Source: Promineifilum sp.
GTDB taxonomy: Bacteria > Chloroflexota > Anaerolineae > Promineifilales > Promineifilaceae
NCBI GenBank assembly: GCA_020634335.1
Contig: JACKBY010000014.1
Coordinates: forward strand, 15,601 to 79,600
Length of the DNA: 64,000 bases
Direction: 5' to 3'
The stretch's first letter is position 1. Each line of letters begins with the position of its first letter. The position numbers and the translations under genes were made by a program. The notes below the pieces were generated by a model that worked only from the letters and a program-made list of their open reading frames with translations, was not told the origin of the DNA and did no database searches. This document shows positions 57,097 through 64,000 of this stretch, piece by piece.

Positions 57097-57168
57097 GTAG
57101 CGCCGGATTCTTATCCGGCAGCAAAAATCCAGGTGCAGCGTAGTGCCGGATCCTTATCCGGCAGCCCT
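57097..57168. repeat. Type-B element (copy 6, two half-units)
   Basis: Two direct half-units, GTAGCGCCGGATTCTTATCC at 57097 and GTAGTGCCGGATCCTTATCC at 57140, rather than the usual inverted pair. Confidence 0.75.
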
Positions 57169-57319
57169 GACCCGCAAAACCGATTAACAAAGCCCCCTGC
57201 AAAGAACACCCGATTACCGAACAACCCGAACGCCAAACAGCCCTCGCGGGATAGCAGACGTCTACAGCGATTCCCAGAGTACTCGCGAACCGATAATTAA
57301 ACGCCGTTTGTCCATCGCC

Positions 57320-57823
57320 TCAAAATCTTGCGCCAATTTTGCCCTGTAATTCCATCAGATGTTCCTCCTCGTGCAGGGCTAACGCCCGCGCCAGCCAATA
57401 GACCGACTCCCGCCGCGCCTTGCCCTCTTCGCGCACGACCCGCGCCCATTGCTCCGGCGCAAGCCCCCGCAAGACGCGCAGCAGGGCGGTCCGCCGGAAG
57501 CGCGCGTAGGCCAGCATGTCGGCCACAAGCATCAGGTCGTGGCGCAGCAGCCGGCCGTAGTCCCGCTCGGCGTGGATTTTCGGCCGCAACGGCTCGCGCA
57601 GCGTCAGGGCCAGCACAATGGCTTCGTTGCTGCGCGCCTCGGTGTTGATCAGATGAGCCACAACCGCCGCGAAGGACCTCTCGCCGGGCGCGAACGGCCG
57701 CCGTAATTCGTCCTCGGGCAGGCCGCGGCTCAGCGAGTCCAGCCGGTCGGGCGTCCCGGCCAGCAAGGCCAACACGCGGTCGATGGTGGCCTGGGTCTGT
57801 GTGGTGGGGATCGATTTTTTCAT
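57320..57823 (-). CDS. DinB-superfamily protein
   Basis: A 167-residue four-helix protein of the DinB/YfiT group. The helix with VVAHLINTEARSNEAIVLAL carries the first metal His, and ALALHEEEHLMELQGKI near the end carries further His ligands, giving the usual three-His site. DinB-like enzymes are metal-dependent thiol transferases or stress proteins; the substrate is unknown. The start ATG 57823 has no strong ribosome site. It is the intact counterpart of the broken DinB gene at 24213, though from a different subgroup. Confidence 0.8.
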   Translation of the reverse strand: MKKSIPTTQTQATIDRVLALLAGTPDRLDSLSRGLPEDELRRPFAPGERSFAAVVAHLINTEARSNEAIVLALTLREPLRPKIHAERDYGRLLRHDLMLVADMLAYARFRRTALLRVLRGLAPEQWARVVREEGKARRESVYWLARALALHEEEHLMELQGKIGARF

Positions 57824-57872
57824 AAGACGCTCGCTACGGGAAATATCGTATCAGGTGTCAGTCGATTAGCCA

Positions 57873-57945
57873 CGTAGCGCCGGTTTCTTATCCGGCAGCC
57901 GAGAACGAGATGGGCTGTGGAGACGGTTAAGAAACCGGCACTACG
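57873..57945. repeat. Type-B GTAGCGCCGG palindromic element (copy 7)
   Basis: GTAGCGCCGGTTTCTTATCC...GACGGTTAAGAAACCGGCACTAC. The right flank AGCGATCGATTACT is shared with copy 5. Confidence 0.8.
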
Positions 57946-57972
57946 GAGAGCGATCGATTACTAAAAAAACCG

Positions 57973-58122
57973 CCTGTGTTATCAGTGTTTTAGTAATCGG
58001 CCGCTTTCGGCAGGGGGCCTTGTTAACCGGCGTCGCGGTCGTGGACAGCGCGTCCAGCCTTTGGTTGCCGGATAAGAATCCGGCGCTACGCCTCGACAAC
58101 TGAAAACCCCTGATAACACAGG
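57973..58122. repeat. Type-B element (copy 8) with outer inverted repeats
   Basis: The core (about 57999-58091, ending GCCGGATAAGAATCCGGCGCTAC) is enclosed by a perfect 13-base inverted repeat, CCTGTGTTATCAG at 57973-57985 and CTGATAACACAGG at 58110-58122. Left flank AGTAATCGGCCGC and right flank CCTCGACAACTGAAAA match copy 4. The total length of 150 bases with terminal repeats looks like a miniature mobile unit. Confidence 0.7.
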
Positions 58123-58197
58123 CAACCAGTGCGCCAATTAACGAGTCTCAGGGTATACTTCGGTGCCTCAACCCTGCTCGACGAAAGGAGACGCACA

Positions 58198-58668
58198 ATG
58201 CCTCAGTTGACCAGTATTACCTACCAACCTCGCGACCGCGACTATGCGGACGGTCAGACCGACTTCATTCGCCTGCCGCTGGAGACGGCCGAACTGGTGG
58301 CCGGCCACGGCCTCCGCGGCGACCGCAAGGCCGGACGCAATCTCAACCGGCAGGTCAATTTGCTCTCGGCCGAGTGGCTGGCCATGGCGGCCGCGCGCGG
58401 CTACCGCGCCGAACCGGGACAATTCGGCGAGCAACTCATCATCGAGGGCATCGACCTGATCGCCCTGCCGCCGGGGACGCGCCTGGCGCTGGGCGGGTCG
58501 GCCGTGCTGGAAATCGTCAAGGGGCGCACCGGCTGCTCGCGGCTGGAGGCGGCTCAGCGCCAATCCATCGCCGGGCTGGGGCCGATTGGCGTGCTGGCCC
58601 GCGTCATCGACGGCGGGCCAATAGGCGTCGGCGACGCGGTAGCCGTGCTGGAGGCGCTTTCGGCTTGA
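58198..58668 (+). CDS. MOSC-domain protein
   Basis: A 156-residue stand-alone MOSC domain (the fold of molybdenum-cofactor sulfurase C-termini). Characteristic pieces: LVAGHGLRGDRKAGRNLNRQ, LLSAEWLAMAAARGY, FGEQLIIEGIDLIALPPGTR and KGRTGCSRLEAAQ, which carries the conserved Cys. Such proteins bind or sulfurate molybdenum cofactor or N-hydroxylated substrates. Start ATG 58198 follows AAAGGAG. The stop overlaps the TTG start of the next gene, so the two are translationally coupled. Confidence 0.85.
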   Translation: MPQLTSITYQPRDRDYADGQTDFIRLPLETAELVAGHGLRGDRKAGRNLNRQVNLLSAEWLAMAAARGYRAEPGQFGEQLIIEGIDLIALPPGTRLALGGSAVLEIVKGRTGCSRLEAAQRQSIAGLGPIGVLARVIDGGPIGVGDAVAVLEALSA

Positions 58669-59399
58669 CGCGGCGACCGCCAAACCGAGTGAAAGAGGCG
58701 GCGCGCAACAACGCCCTGTGGTGCGACGCCGTGTGCCGGGCCAACGACGCGCCGGGCGTGTTCCACCCGTCCATCTGGGTCACCCGCCACGCCGTTCCGC
58801 CCTTCTATCCCAACGCGGTGACGCTGACGCCCGATGATGCCGCCGGCCAGATAGCCCACATCGCGGCGCTATGCGCCGAACGGCGGCGATTTTCGGTAAA
58901 GGACAGCTACGAAGCGCTTGACCTGCGGTCGCTGGGCTTCGATGTGCTGTTCGCGGCGACGTGGTTGTGGCGAGAGGCCGGGAGTGCCACCCCCCTCGCG
59001 CCCGCGCTCCACTGGACCACCATCGCCGACGCAGCCGGCCTGGAGCGCTGGGAAGCGGCCTGGAGCGGGCTGCCCGGCGAGCAGCGTGTCGCTGCCGGTG
59101 AGCGCATCTTTCGCCCCGCCCTGCTGGCCGAGCCGGGGGTCCGCCTGCTGGCCGGGTCGCGCGGCGACGAGATCATCGCCGTGGCCGCGGCCCACCTGAC
59201 CGGCGAAGTAGTCGGGCTATCCAACGTGTTTAGCGCCCGGCTGGCGGCGGCCGAGCTTTACCCGGAAGTCGTCGCCTGGACGTCGCGCCGGTTTCCGGAA
59301 CGGCCGCTGGTCGGCTATGAGCACGGTGAAGACCTGAGAGCCGCGCTGACGGCCGGCTTCCGGGCCATCGGCGGTCTGCGCGTCTGGGCGCGAGAATGA
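58665..59399 (+). CDS. GNAT-like acetyltransferase
   Basis: A 244-residue protein of GNAT type. N-terminal: ALWCDAVCRANDAPGVFHPS, then SYEALDLRSLGFDVLFAATW. Later parts read LLAGSRGDEIIAVAAAHLTG and VVGLSNVFSARL, with DLRAALTAGFRAIGGLRVWARE at the C-terminus, where helix alpha-4 ends the fold. The classical acetyl-CoA loop is weak, so it may be a degenerate member. Start: TTG 58665 with GGAGG ten bases before it was chosen, overlapping the MOSC stop by four bases; GTG 58689 is an alternative. Confidence 0.7.
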   Translation: MTRRPPNRVKEAARNNALWCDAVCRANDAPGVFHPSIWVTRHAVPPFYPNAVTLTPDDAAGQIAHIAALCAERRRFSVKDSYEALDLRSLGFDVLFAATWLWREAGSATPLAPALHWTTIADAAGLERWEAAWSGLPGEQRVAAGERIFRPALLAEPGVRLLAGSRGDEIIAVAAAHLTGEVVGLSNVFSARLAAAELYPEVVAWTSRRFPERPLVGYEHGEDLRAALTAGFRAIGGLRVWARE

Positions 59400-59419
59400 T
59401 CTGACAGAGCCACAACACC

Positions 59420-60421
59420 ATGGATCCCACCATTCGCCATCGCTATCACGATGACATCCTGCGCGAAGCCATGCGCCGCTACGACATCGGCCCCGGCGAG
59501 ATCGAGCCGGGTGACGGTTTTGAGAGCTTCATTTATCGCTACAACCGTGCCGGCGAACGCTACATCCTGCGTATCACCCACACCTTCCGCCGCACGCCGG
59601 AGTTGATTCACGGCGAGGCGGATTGGATCAATTACCTGGCCGCGGGGGGGGCGACGGTGGCGCGGGCCATCCCGTCGGCGGGCGGCAAGCTGGTGGAGGA
59701 GATCGACGACGGAGCGGGCGGCCGTTTTCTGGCGACGGCGTTCGCCTTCGCGCCGGGCCGGCCGCTGAGTGAAGCGGGCCGCACCCCGGCGCGACTAGAG
59801 GCCTACGGCCGGCTGATCGGCCGCATGCACGCCCTGACCAAGGATTACGAACCGGGGAAGCCGGCCTGGCGGCGGCATTCATGGCCGGCCGACAGCGTCG
59901 ACGAGGTGGAGCGCCATCTGGCCGCCGGGGACCCCGCCGCGCTGGAACGCTACCGGGCGCTACTGCGTTGGGTGGCGGCGCTGCCACGCGGCCGCGACGA
60001 CTACGGTCTCATCCACTTTGACGCCCACGAGGGCAACTTCTTCGTCGACGGTGACACACTCATCCTCTTCGACTTCGACGACTGCGGCTATAACTGGCTG
60101 GCGAACGACATCGCCATGGTGGTTTTCTATCACGTGACCAACACGGCCGACCCGGCCGGGGCGGCGGCGACCTTTCTGCCGCCCTTCCTGCGCGGCTACC
60201 GGGCGGAGAACGCGCTCAACCCGGCCTGGGCGGCGCTCATCCACAACTTCATGACCCTGCGCGAGATCGAATTGTATGCCATCATCCTGCGCAGCTACGG
60301 CATCACGCCCGACGAGGTCGGCGCCATCCCCCATGCCTGGACGCGTGGTTTCATGATCGGCCGACGCGAGCGCATCGCCGCCGGGCAGCGCTATCTGGAT
60401 TACGATTTCGACTGGAAGTAG
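59420..60421 (+). CDS. Aminoglycoside phosphotransferase-like (APH) kinase
   Basis: A 333-residue small-molecule kinase of the APH/choline-kinase fold. The catalytic loop LIHFDAHEGNFFVDGD gives HxDxxxxN, and the metal DFDDCG (the DFG equivalent) follows. N-terminal ESFIYRYNRAGERYILRIT contributes the nucleotide lobe, with RITHT carrying the likely Lys/Arg position. Proteins of this type phosphorylate sugars, homoserine, choline or antibiotics; the substrate is not predictable. It starts at ATG 59420, 20 bases after the GNAT gene, in a likely operon with MOSC and GNAT genes. Confidence 0.85.
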   Translation: MDPTIRHRYHDDILREAMRRYDIGPGEIEPGDGFESFIYRYNRAGERYILRITHTFRRTPELIHGEADWINYLAAGGATVARAIPSAGGKLVEEIDDGAGGRFLATAFAFAPGRPLSEAGRTPARLEAYGRLIGRMHALTKDYEPGKPAWRRHSWPADSVDEVERHLAAGDPAALERYRALLRWVAALPRGRDDYGLIHFDAHEGNFFVDGDTLILFDFDDCGYNWLANDIAMVVFYHVTNTADPAGAAATFLPPFLRGYRAENALNPAWAALIHNFMTLREIELYAIILRSYGITPDEVGAIPHAWTRGFMIGRRERIAAGQRYLDYDFDWK

Positions 60422-60654
60422 ACCTTGTGGCCGCGAACCCTGGCACGAGGGGACGCGCATCGCGCCGGATTGGCGAACAACGGCGCGCGGATGGCTTTCT
60501 TGCCGCCGGCTTTTGGCCCCGAGGCCACATGCGGCCGATTTTCCTCTTGGCAGGCAGCGCCGGCCACGCTATAGTTTCATTCAGTTGCCAGGAAGACACT
60601 GGCGTGGCGGATCACCCTCACGCCAATGCCATAACTCAGGAGGGATGATGCATC

Positions 60655-62118
60655 GTGGCTCGCAATATCTCTTTTACCCTGTTCGTAACGGCCGTGTTGG
60701 CCGGGGTCTTCCTTATATCGTTCGGCAACAGCCACGGGCACGCGGCGGTCGGGCTGCCGGAGCGGCCGAATCTCGTCGTGATCATGAGCGACGACCAAGA
60801 CCTGGACAGCCTGCCGGTCATGCGCCACCTGATGGCCTACATCGGCGGCGGCTGGATTCGATTCACCAATGCCTTCGCCAACGACGCCAAATGTTGTCCC
60901 TCGCGCACGACCTTTCTGACCGGACAATATAGCCACCACCACGGCGTCATTACCAACGGCAAGGGGCACCAACTGAATGACGCCGCCACCCTGCCCGTCT
61001 GGCTGTCGGCCGCGGGCTACCACACCGGCCTCATCGGCAAATACCTGATCGGCTTCCCCTGGACGCGTCCCGACAGCTACAGGCCGCCCGGCTGGGACGT
61101 GTTTGAAGAAAACCACAAAACCGTAGACGACCAGACCGAACAGGCGCTGGCCTTTCTGGACGCGGCTCCGACGGACTCACCCTTCTTCCTGTATCTGGCC
61201 TACACCGCGCCGCACCACGAAGCGACCCCACCCGAACGCTATGCCGACGCCGACGTCTTCATTCCACCGCGGCGGCCGAATTTCAACGAGGCCGACGTCA
61301 GCGACAAGCCGCTGTGGGTGCGGCGCGAGCCGCCGCTCAGCCCCATGGACATCGACAAGTGGGACAAGGAGCGGGCCAACAGCCAGCGCGAGCTACTGGC
61401 TATTGACGACGGCATCCTGGCCGTCATGGACAAACTGGCCGCCATGGGCCAACTCGACAACACTATCGTCATCTACTTGTCCGACCAGGGATTCTCCTGG
61501 GGATCGCACCGCTGGATCTACAAGAACTGCCCCTACGTGGAGTGCAGCAGCTATCCGCTGTTCATCCGCGTGCCGGGCGGCGACAATCGCGTGGAAACGC
61601 GGCTGGTGTCCAACGTCGATCTGGCCCCGACGCTGGCCGAGCTGGCTGGGGCGACCATCACCGGCATCGAGCCGGACGGCCGCAGCTTCGCCCCTCTCCT
61701 GACCGACCCGGCCGCCGACTGGACGGAAGGCCTGCTGATGGAACGCCACGCCGGCGACGCGGCGACCAAGTTCTACGCCATTCAGACCGCGCGCTACATG
61801 TATAGCGAGTATGCGAACGGAGACGTGGAACTCTATGACATGATCGCCGACCCCTACCAGTTGCAAAACGTCGCCGCTGACCCGGCCTATGCCGCCGCGC
61901 GGGCCGAGATGCAGGCCTGGTTGTTGCGCCTGCTCAACGGCGAGCCGCTGCCCACGGCCACCCCGCCGGGCACACCACCTCCAACGCCGACCAGCACGCC
62001 GCCCGGCACGCCGCCGCCCCCAACGCCGACCGCCACGCCGCCGCCCCCAACGCTGACCGCCACGCTGATGCCCCCGCCGGTTGATTGGCAGTATCTGCCG
62101 GCCGTCGCCGGGCCGTAA
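60655..62118 (+). CDS. Secreted sulfatase 1 with Pro/Thr-rich C-terminal tail
   Basis: A 487-residue type I sulfatase. Signal peptide 1-30. Metal and substrate site: VVIMSDDQD (Asp pair) at the start of the fold, then KCCPSRTTFLTGQ with the C-x-P-S-R motif whose Cys must become formylglycine; LIGKYLIG and TIVIYLSDQGFSWGSHRW follow with further ligands. The C-terminal 60 residues are a Pro/Thr/Ala linker (ATPPGTPPPTPT and similar) and a hydrophobic end. Start: GTG 60655 with AGGAGGG ten bases before it; the nearby ATGs are in another frame. It would remove sulfate from glycans or glycolipids. Confidence 0.9.
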   Translation: MARNISFTLFVTAVLAGVFLISFGNSHGHAAVGLPERPNLVVIMSDDQDLDSLPVMRHLMAYIGGGWIRFTNAFANDAKCCPSRTTFLTGQYSHHHGVITNGKGHQLNDAATLPVWLSAAGYHTGLIGKYLIGFPWTRPDSYRPPGWDVFEENHKTVDDQTEQALAFLDAAPTDSPFFLYLAYTAPHHEATPPERYADADVFIPPRRPNFNEADVSDKPLWVRREPPLSPMDIDKWDKERANSQRELLAIDDGILAVMDKLAAMGQLDNTIVIYLSDQGFSWGSHRWIYKNCPYVECSSYPLFIRVPGGDNRVETRLVSNVDLAPTLAELAGATITGIEPDGRSFAPLLTDPAADWTEGLLMERHAGDAATKFYAIQTARYMYSEYANGDVELYDMIADPYQLQNVAADPAYAAARAEMQAWLLRLLNGEPLPTATPPGTPPPTPTSTPPGTPPPPTPTATPPPPTLTATLMPPPVDWQYLPAVAGP

Positions 62119-62228
62119 GGCCCATTCGTTAGCAAGCGCCCTCCGGCCGACCCACTTCGATTGCCGTAAGGTTAATCGACAGAATGGTCGTGTATTGTAG
62201 AAGTGCCATAGCGGTAGCTGGAGGATTC

Positions 62229-63941
62229 ATGAACATTACACGCCGCCGATTCATTGAAGGCGCGGGCGCGGTGGCGGCGGCTTTGGCCTTACGTCCGCTT
62301 CTTCGTCTCAGCGATTCGATCAAAGCCCAAAGCGCGCCTCGCTACAATATCGTCTGCATCATGACCGACGATCAGGATTACGTGTCCATGCCGGTGATGC
62401 GCCATCTGAAGAGCTACCCCCACGGCTCGTGGATCGAATTCGAGAATTACATTTGCAACGATGCCATCTGCGGGCCGTCGCGCGCCTCGTTCTACACCGG
62501 CCTCTTCACCCGCAATCACGGCGTTACGTCCAATTCCCTGACCAAGCAATTCAACAGCGAGACCCATACCCTGCCCGTCTGGCTCAAAAGCGCCGGCTAC
62601 ACCACGGCCATGATCGGCAAATACCTGTTCGGCAGCTACAAGATCAAGCCCATCCCGCCGGGCTGGGACGTCTTCAACAAGGGTGGCTATGCCGCCTCGG
62701 TTCAGGACAAGGCGCTGGACTTTCTGCAAACTGTGCAGGAACCTTTTTTCCTGGTCGCCACGCCGGTCGATCCCCACATGAAGGCCAAGCCGCAATCGAA
62801 ATACAAGAACACCCCCGTCTGGACGCCCACTACCGACCCGCCCAGCTTCAATGAAAATATCGACGACAAACCCAGTTGGGTGAGCAAAAACCAGCAGAAA
62901 AAGAACAAGATCAAGGGCCTGCGGGCCGAACGAGTGCGGGCGCACCGGGCATTGCTGGGGGTCGACGATATGGTGATGGCGATCATCGACAAGCTCGAGG
63001 CCCGCAATATGCTTGATAACACGGTAATCTGTTTCACGTCCGACAACGGCTTTCTGTGGGGCGAACACGGCCTGACTCACAAGCATTGGCCCTATGAAGA
63101 GGCAGTCCGCCTGCCGCTCCTGATCCGCTACCCGGATGCGCCGGGCAACAAGCGCATCGAGAAGCGCGTCGTCAGCACCGTCGACCTGGCCCCGACATTC
63201 GCCGCCATCGCCGGCGCGCAGCCCTCCCGCCCGCTGGACGGCCGCAGCTTTCTGCCCATCCTCGACGATCCGTCGCAACATTGGGATGAGGGCGTCCTGC
63301 TGGAGCACTTCCCCGAAACCGCCAACGACTTTTCCTTTGTCGGGGTGCGCGTGGCCGGCTGGACCTACGTCCTCTACAACAACGGCGAAGAGGAAATGTA
63401 TGATCTGTCGGCCGACAATTACCAGCTCGACAACGTGGCCTCCCTGCCGGCCTATGATGCTACCAAGCGGTTGCTGATCGCCAAAATGAACGCGCTTATC
63501 AACGGCGATCCGCGCCCCACGCCCACGGCCACCGCCACGCTGACCCCCACCCCAACCCACACGCCGACCAACACGCCGACGGCGACCTCAACCGGCACAC
63601 CGACCAACACGCCGACGCCCACGGAGACGGCGACACCGACCATGACCCCCACGGACACGCCCACACCCACGGAAACCGGCACAGCCACGCCCACGGAAAC
63701 CGCGACGGGGACGCCCACCCCCACCGACACGGCCACCCCGACGCCCACGGAAACCGCGACGGAGACGACCACGCCCACCGCCACGCCCACCGCCACGCCG
63801 ACGGCGGCCGATACGGTGACCCCGACGGCGACCCCGACCGATACGGCGACCCCGACCGACACCGCCACGCCGACCGACACCGCCACGCCGACCGATACCG
63901 CCACGCCGACCGACACGGCCACGCCGACCGATACCCCCTAG
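62229..63941 (+). CDS. Tat-exported sulfatase 2 with long PT-repeat tail
   Basis: A 570-residue paralogue of the preceding sulfatase. A Tat signal [19 protein letters not shown] precedes the fold, so it is probably folded before export. Active site: CIMTDDQD, and [11 protein letters not shown] with the C-x-P-S-R formylglycine motif, then [18 protein letters not shown]. After about residue 425 comes a tail of more than 140 residues made only of TATPTD/TETATPTP repeats; its final part is six 18-base direct repeats in the DNA. The tail lacks any anchor domain. Start ATG 62229 with GGAGG nearby; the upstream frame has no Tat motif. A strong terminator follows. Confidence 0.9.
   Translation: MNITRRRFIEGAGAVAAALALRPLLRLSDSIKAQSAPRYNIVCIMTDDQDYVSMPVMRHLKSYPHGSWIEFENYICNDAICGPSRASFYTGLFTRNHGVTSNSLTKQFNSETHTLPVWLKSAGYTTAMIGKYLFGSYKIKPIPPGWDVFNKGGYAASVQDKALDFLQTVQEPFFLVATPVDPHMKAKPQSKYKNTPVWTPTTDPPSFNENIDDKPSWVSKNQQKKNKIKGLRAERVRAHRALLGVDDMVMAIIDKLEARNMLDNTVICFTSDNGFLWGEHGLTHKHWPYEEAVRLPLLIRYPDAPGNKRIEKRVVSTVDLAPTFAAIAGAQPSRPLDGRSFLPILDDPSQHWDEGVLLEHFPETANDFSFVGVRVAGWTYVLYNNGEEEMYDLSADNYQLDNVASLPAYDATKRLLIAKMNALINGDPRPTPTATATLTPTPTHTPTNTPTATSTGTPTNTPTPTETATPTMTPTDTPTPTETGTATPTETATGTPTPTDTATPTPTETATETTTPTATPTATPTAADTVTPTATPTDTATPTDTATPTDTATPTDTATPTDTATPTDTP
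63520..63938 (+). repeat. PT-rich coding microsatellite
   Basis: ACGCCGACCGACACGGCC-type units of 18 bases, repeated six times at the end, within a longer region of imperfect ACC/ACG/CCC triplets. It encodes TATPTD repeats and is likely to be slippage-prone. Confidence 0.8.
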
Positions 63942-63944
63942 ACA

Positions 63945-63985
63945 GAGAACCCGAGTTTTTTCCCCGAAACTCGGGTTCTCGATTT
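63945..63985 (+). terminator. Terminator of the sulfatase 2 gene
   Basis: Perfect 14-base stem GAGAACCCGAGTTT (63945-63958) with its complement (63967-63980), loop TTTCCCCG, followed by GATTTCTC. It lies four bases after the stop codon. Confidence 0.75.
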
Positions 63986-64000
63986 CTCATGAGAATCGGC

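Larger units (their letters stand above)
56894..57319. other. 426-bp gap: regulatory region of the second sugar ABC operon and type-B element
   Basis: Contains the promoter/operator candidates at 57007-57052, the type-B element at 57097-57168 and about 150 bases with no clear feature before the DinB gene stop. Confidence 0.5.
57824..58197. other. 374-bp gap occupied by two type-B elements
   Basis: Two type-B elements in opposite orientation (57873-57945 and 57999-58091), plus the inverted repeat 57973-57985 / 58110-58122 around the second. The rest contains the ribosome site AAAGGAG of the MOSC gene. Confidence 0.6.

Noticed and set aside
63500..63938. PT-coding repeats taken as a non-coding minisatellite or CRISPR
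   Set aside because: The reading frame is open and encodes a tail typical of exported proteins, with no spacers between units.
1..64000. tRNA, rRNA, transposase, integrase or phage genes
   Set aside because: No cloverleaf-like, 16S/23S-like or mobile-element protein motifs were found on either strand.

Overview
This is a GC-rich bacterial chromosome segment holding 50 intact or edge-cut protein genes and three frameshift-broken ones. I see no rRNA, tRNA, CRISPR array, transposase or integrase. The general look suggests a Chloroflexota bacterium of the Anaerolineae/Promineifilum type, though this is inference from style and not from a marker gene. The clues are surface lipoproteins and exported enzymes with long Pro/Thr linkers, a lipoprotein with a VEVT-rich stretch, many secreted proteases, and several CUT2-type sugar ABC transporters with lipoprotein receptors.

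Layout. 1-20 kb is mostly an envelope and secretome region: a HAD phosphatase, a lipoprotein with five PPC-like repeats, an eRF1-like (baeRF) protein, a VOC protein, an HExxH metalloprotease, a trypsin-like protease, an HtrA lipoprotein, a GNAT, a glucosaminidase lipoprotein, a repeat lipoprotein, an SDR, an immune-inhibitor-A-like M6 protease and a membrane-anchored glutaredoxin.

20-44.4 kb is one very long minus-strand sugar catabolic cluster read from about 44.4 down to 20 kb. It starts with a GntR/UTRA regulator and a ROK repressor. It then encodes a CUT2 ABC transporter (binding lipoprotein, two permeases, double ATPase), four xylose-isomerase-like TIM-barrel isomerase/epimerases, two Gfo/Idh/MocA dehydrogenases, a zinc-type MDR dehydrogenase, an FGGY kinase, a phosphotriesterase-like hydrolase, a cupin phosphoglucose isomerase, a D-3-phosphoglycerate-dehydrogenase-like gene, a KDPG aldolase, a shikimate-dehydrogenase-like protein, a FucI/AraA-like protein and a mutarotase-like protein. 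The substrate cannot be read from the sequence. Three consecutive genes at 24.2-26.5 kb carry many single-base frameshifts.

44.7-50 kb is a metal module: a P1B-4-type (SPC/HEGST) ATPase divergent from a Tat-exported multicopper oxidase and a ZIP transporter. 50-52.1 kb has a DUF6069-like membrane protein, an NmrA-like reductase and an autoregulated, probably leaderless TetR gene. 52.5-56.9 kb is a second sugar ABC transporter whose receptor is an in-frame tandem duplication of two almost identical binding domains. 57.3-64 kb carries DinB, MOSC, GNAT, APH-like kinase and two paralogous sulfatases with Pro/Thr tails.

The most striking non-genic signal is a family of intergenic hairpins built from tandem 7-base units, with the second arm complementary to the first. 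Almost every intercistronic gap of the sugar cluster contains one. One copy lies in frame inside the FGGY kinase gene, and several others supply C-terminal codons and stop codons of flanking genes. A second family of palindromic GTAGCGCCGG elements shares the same gaps and also supplies stop codons.
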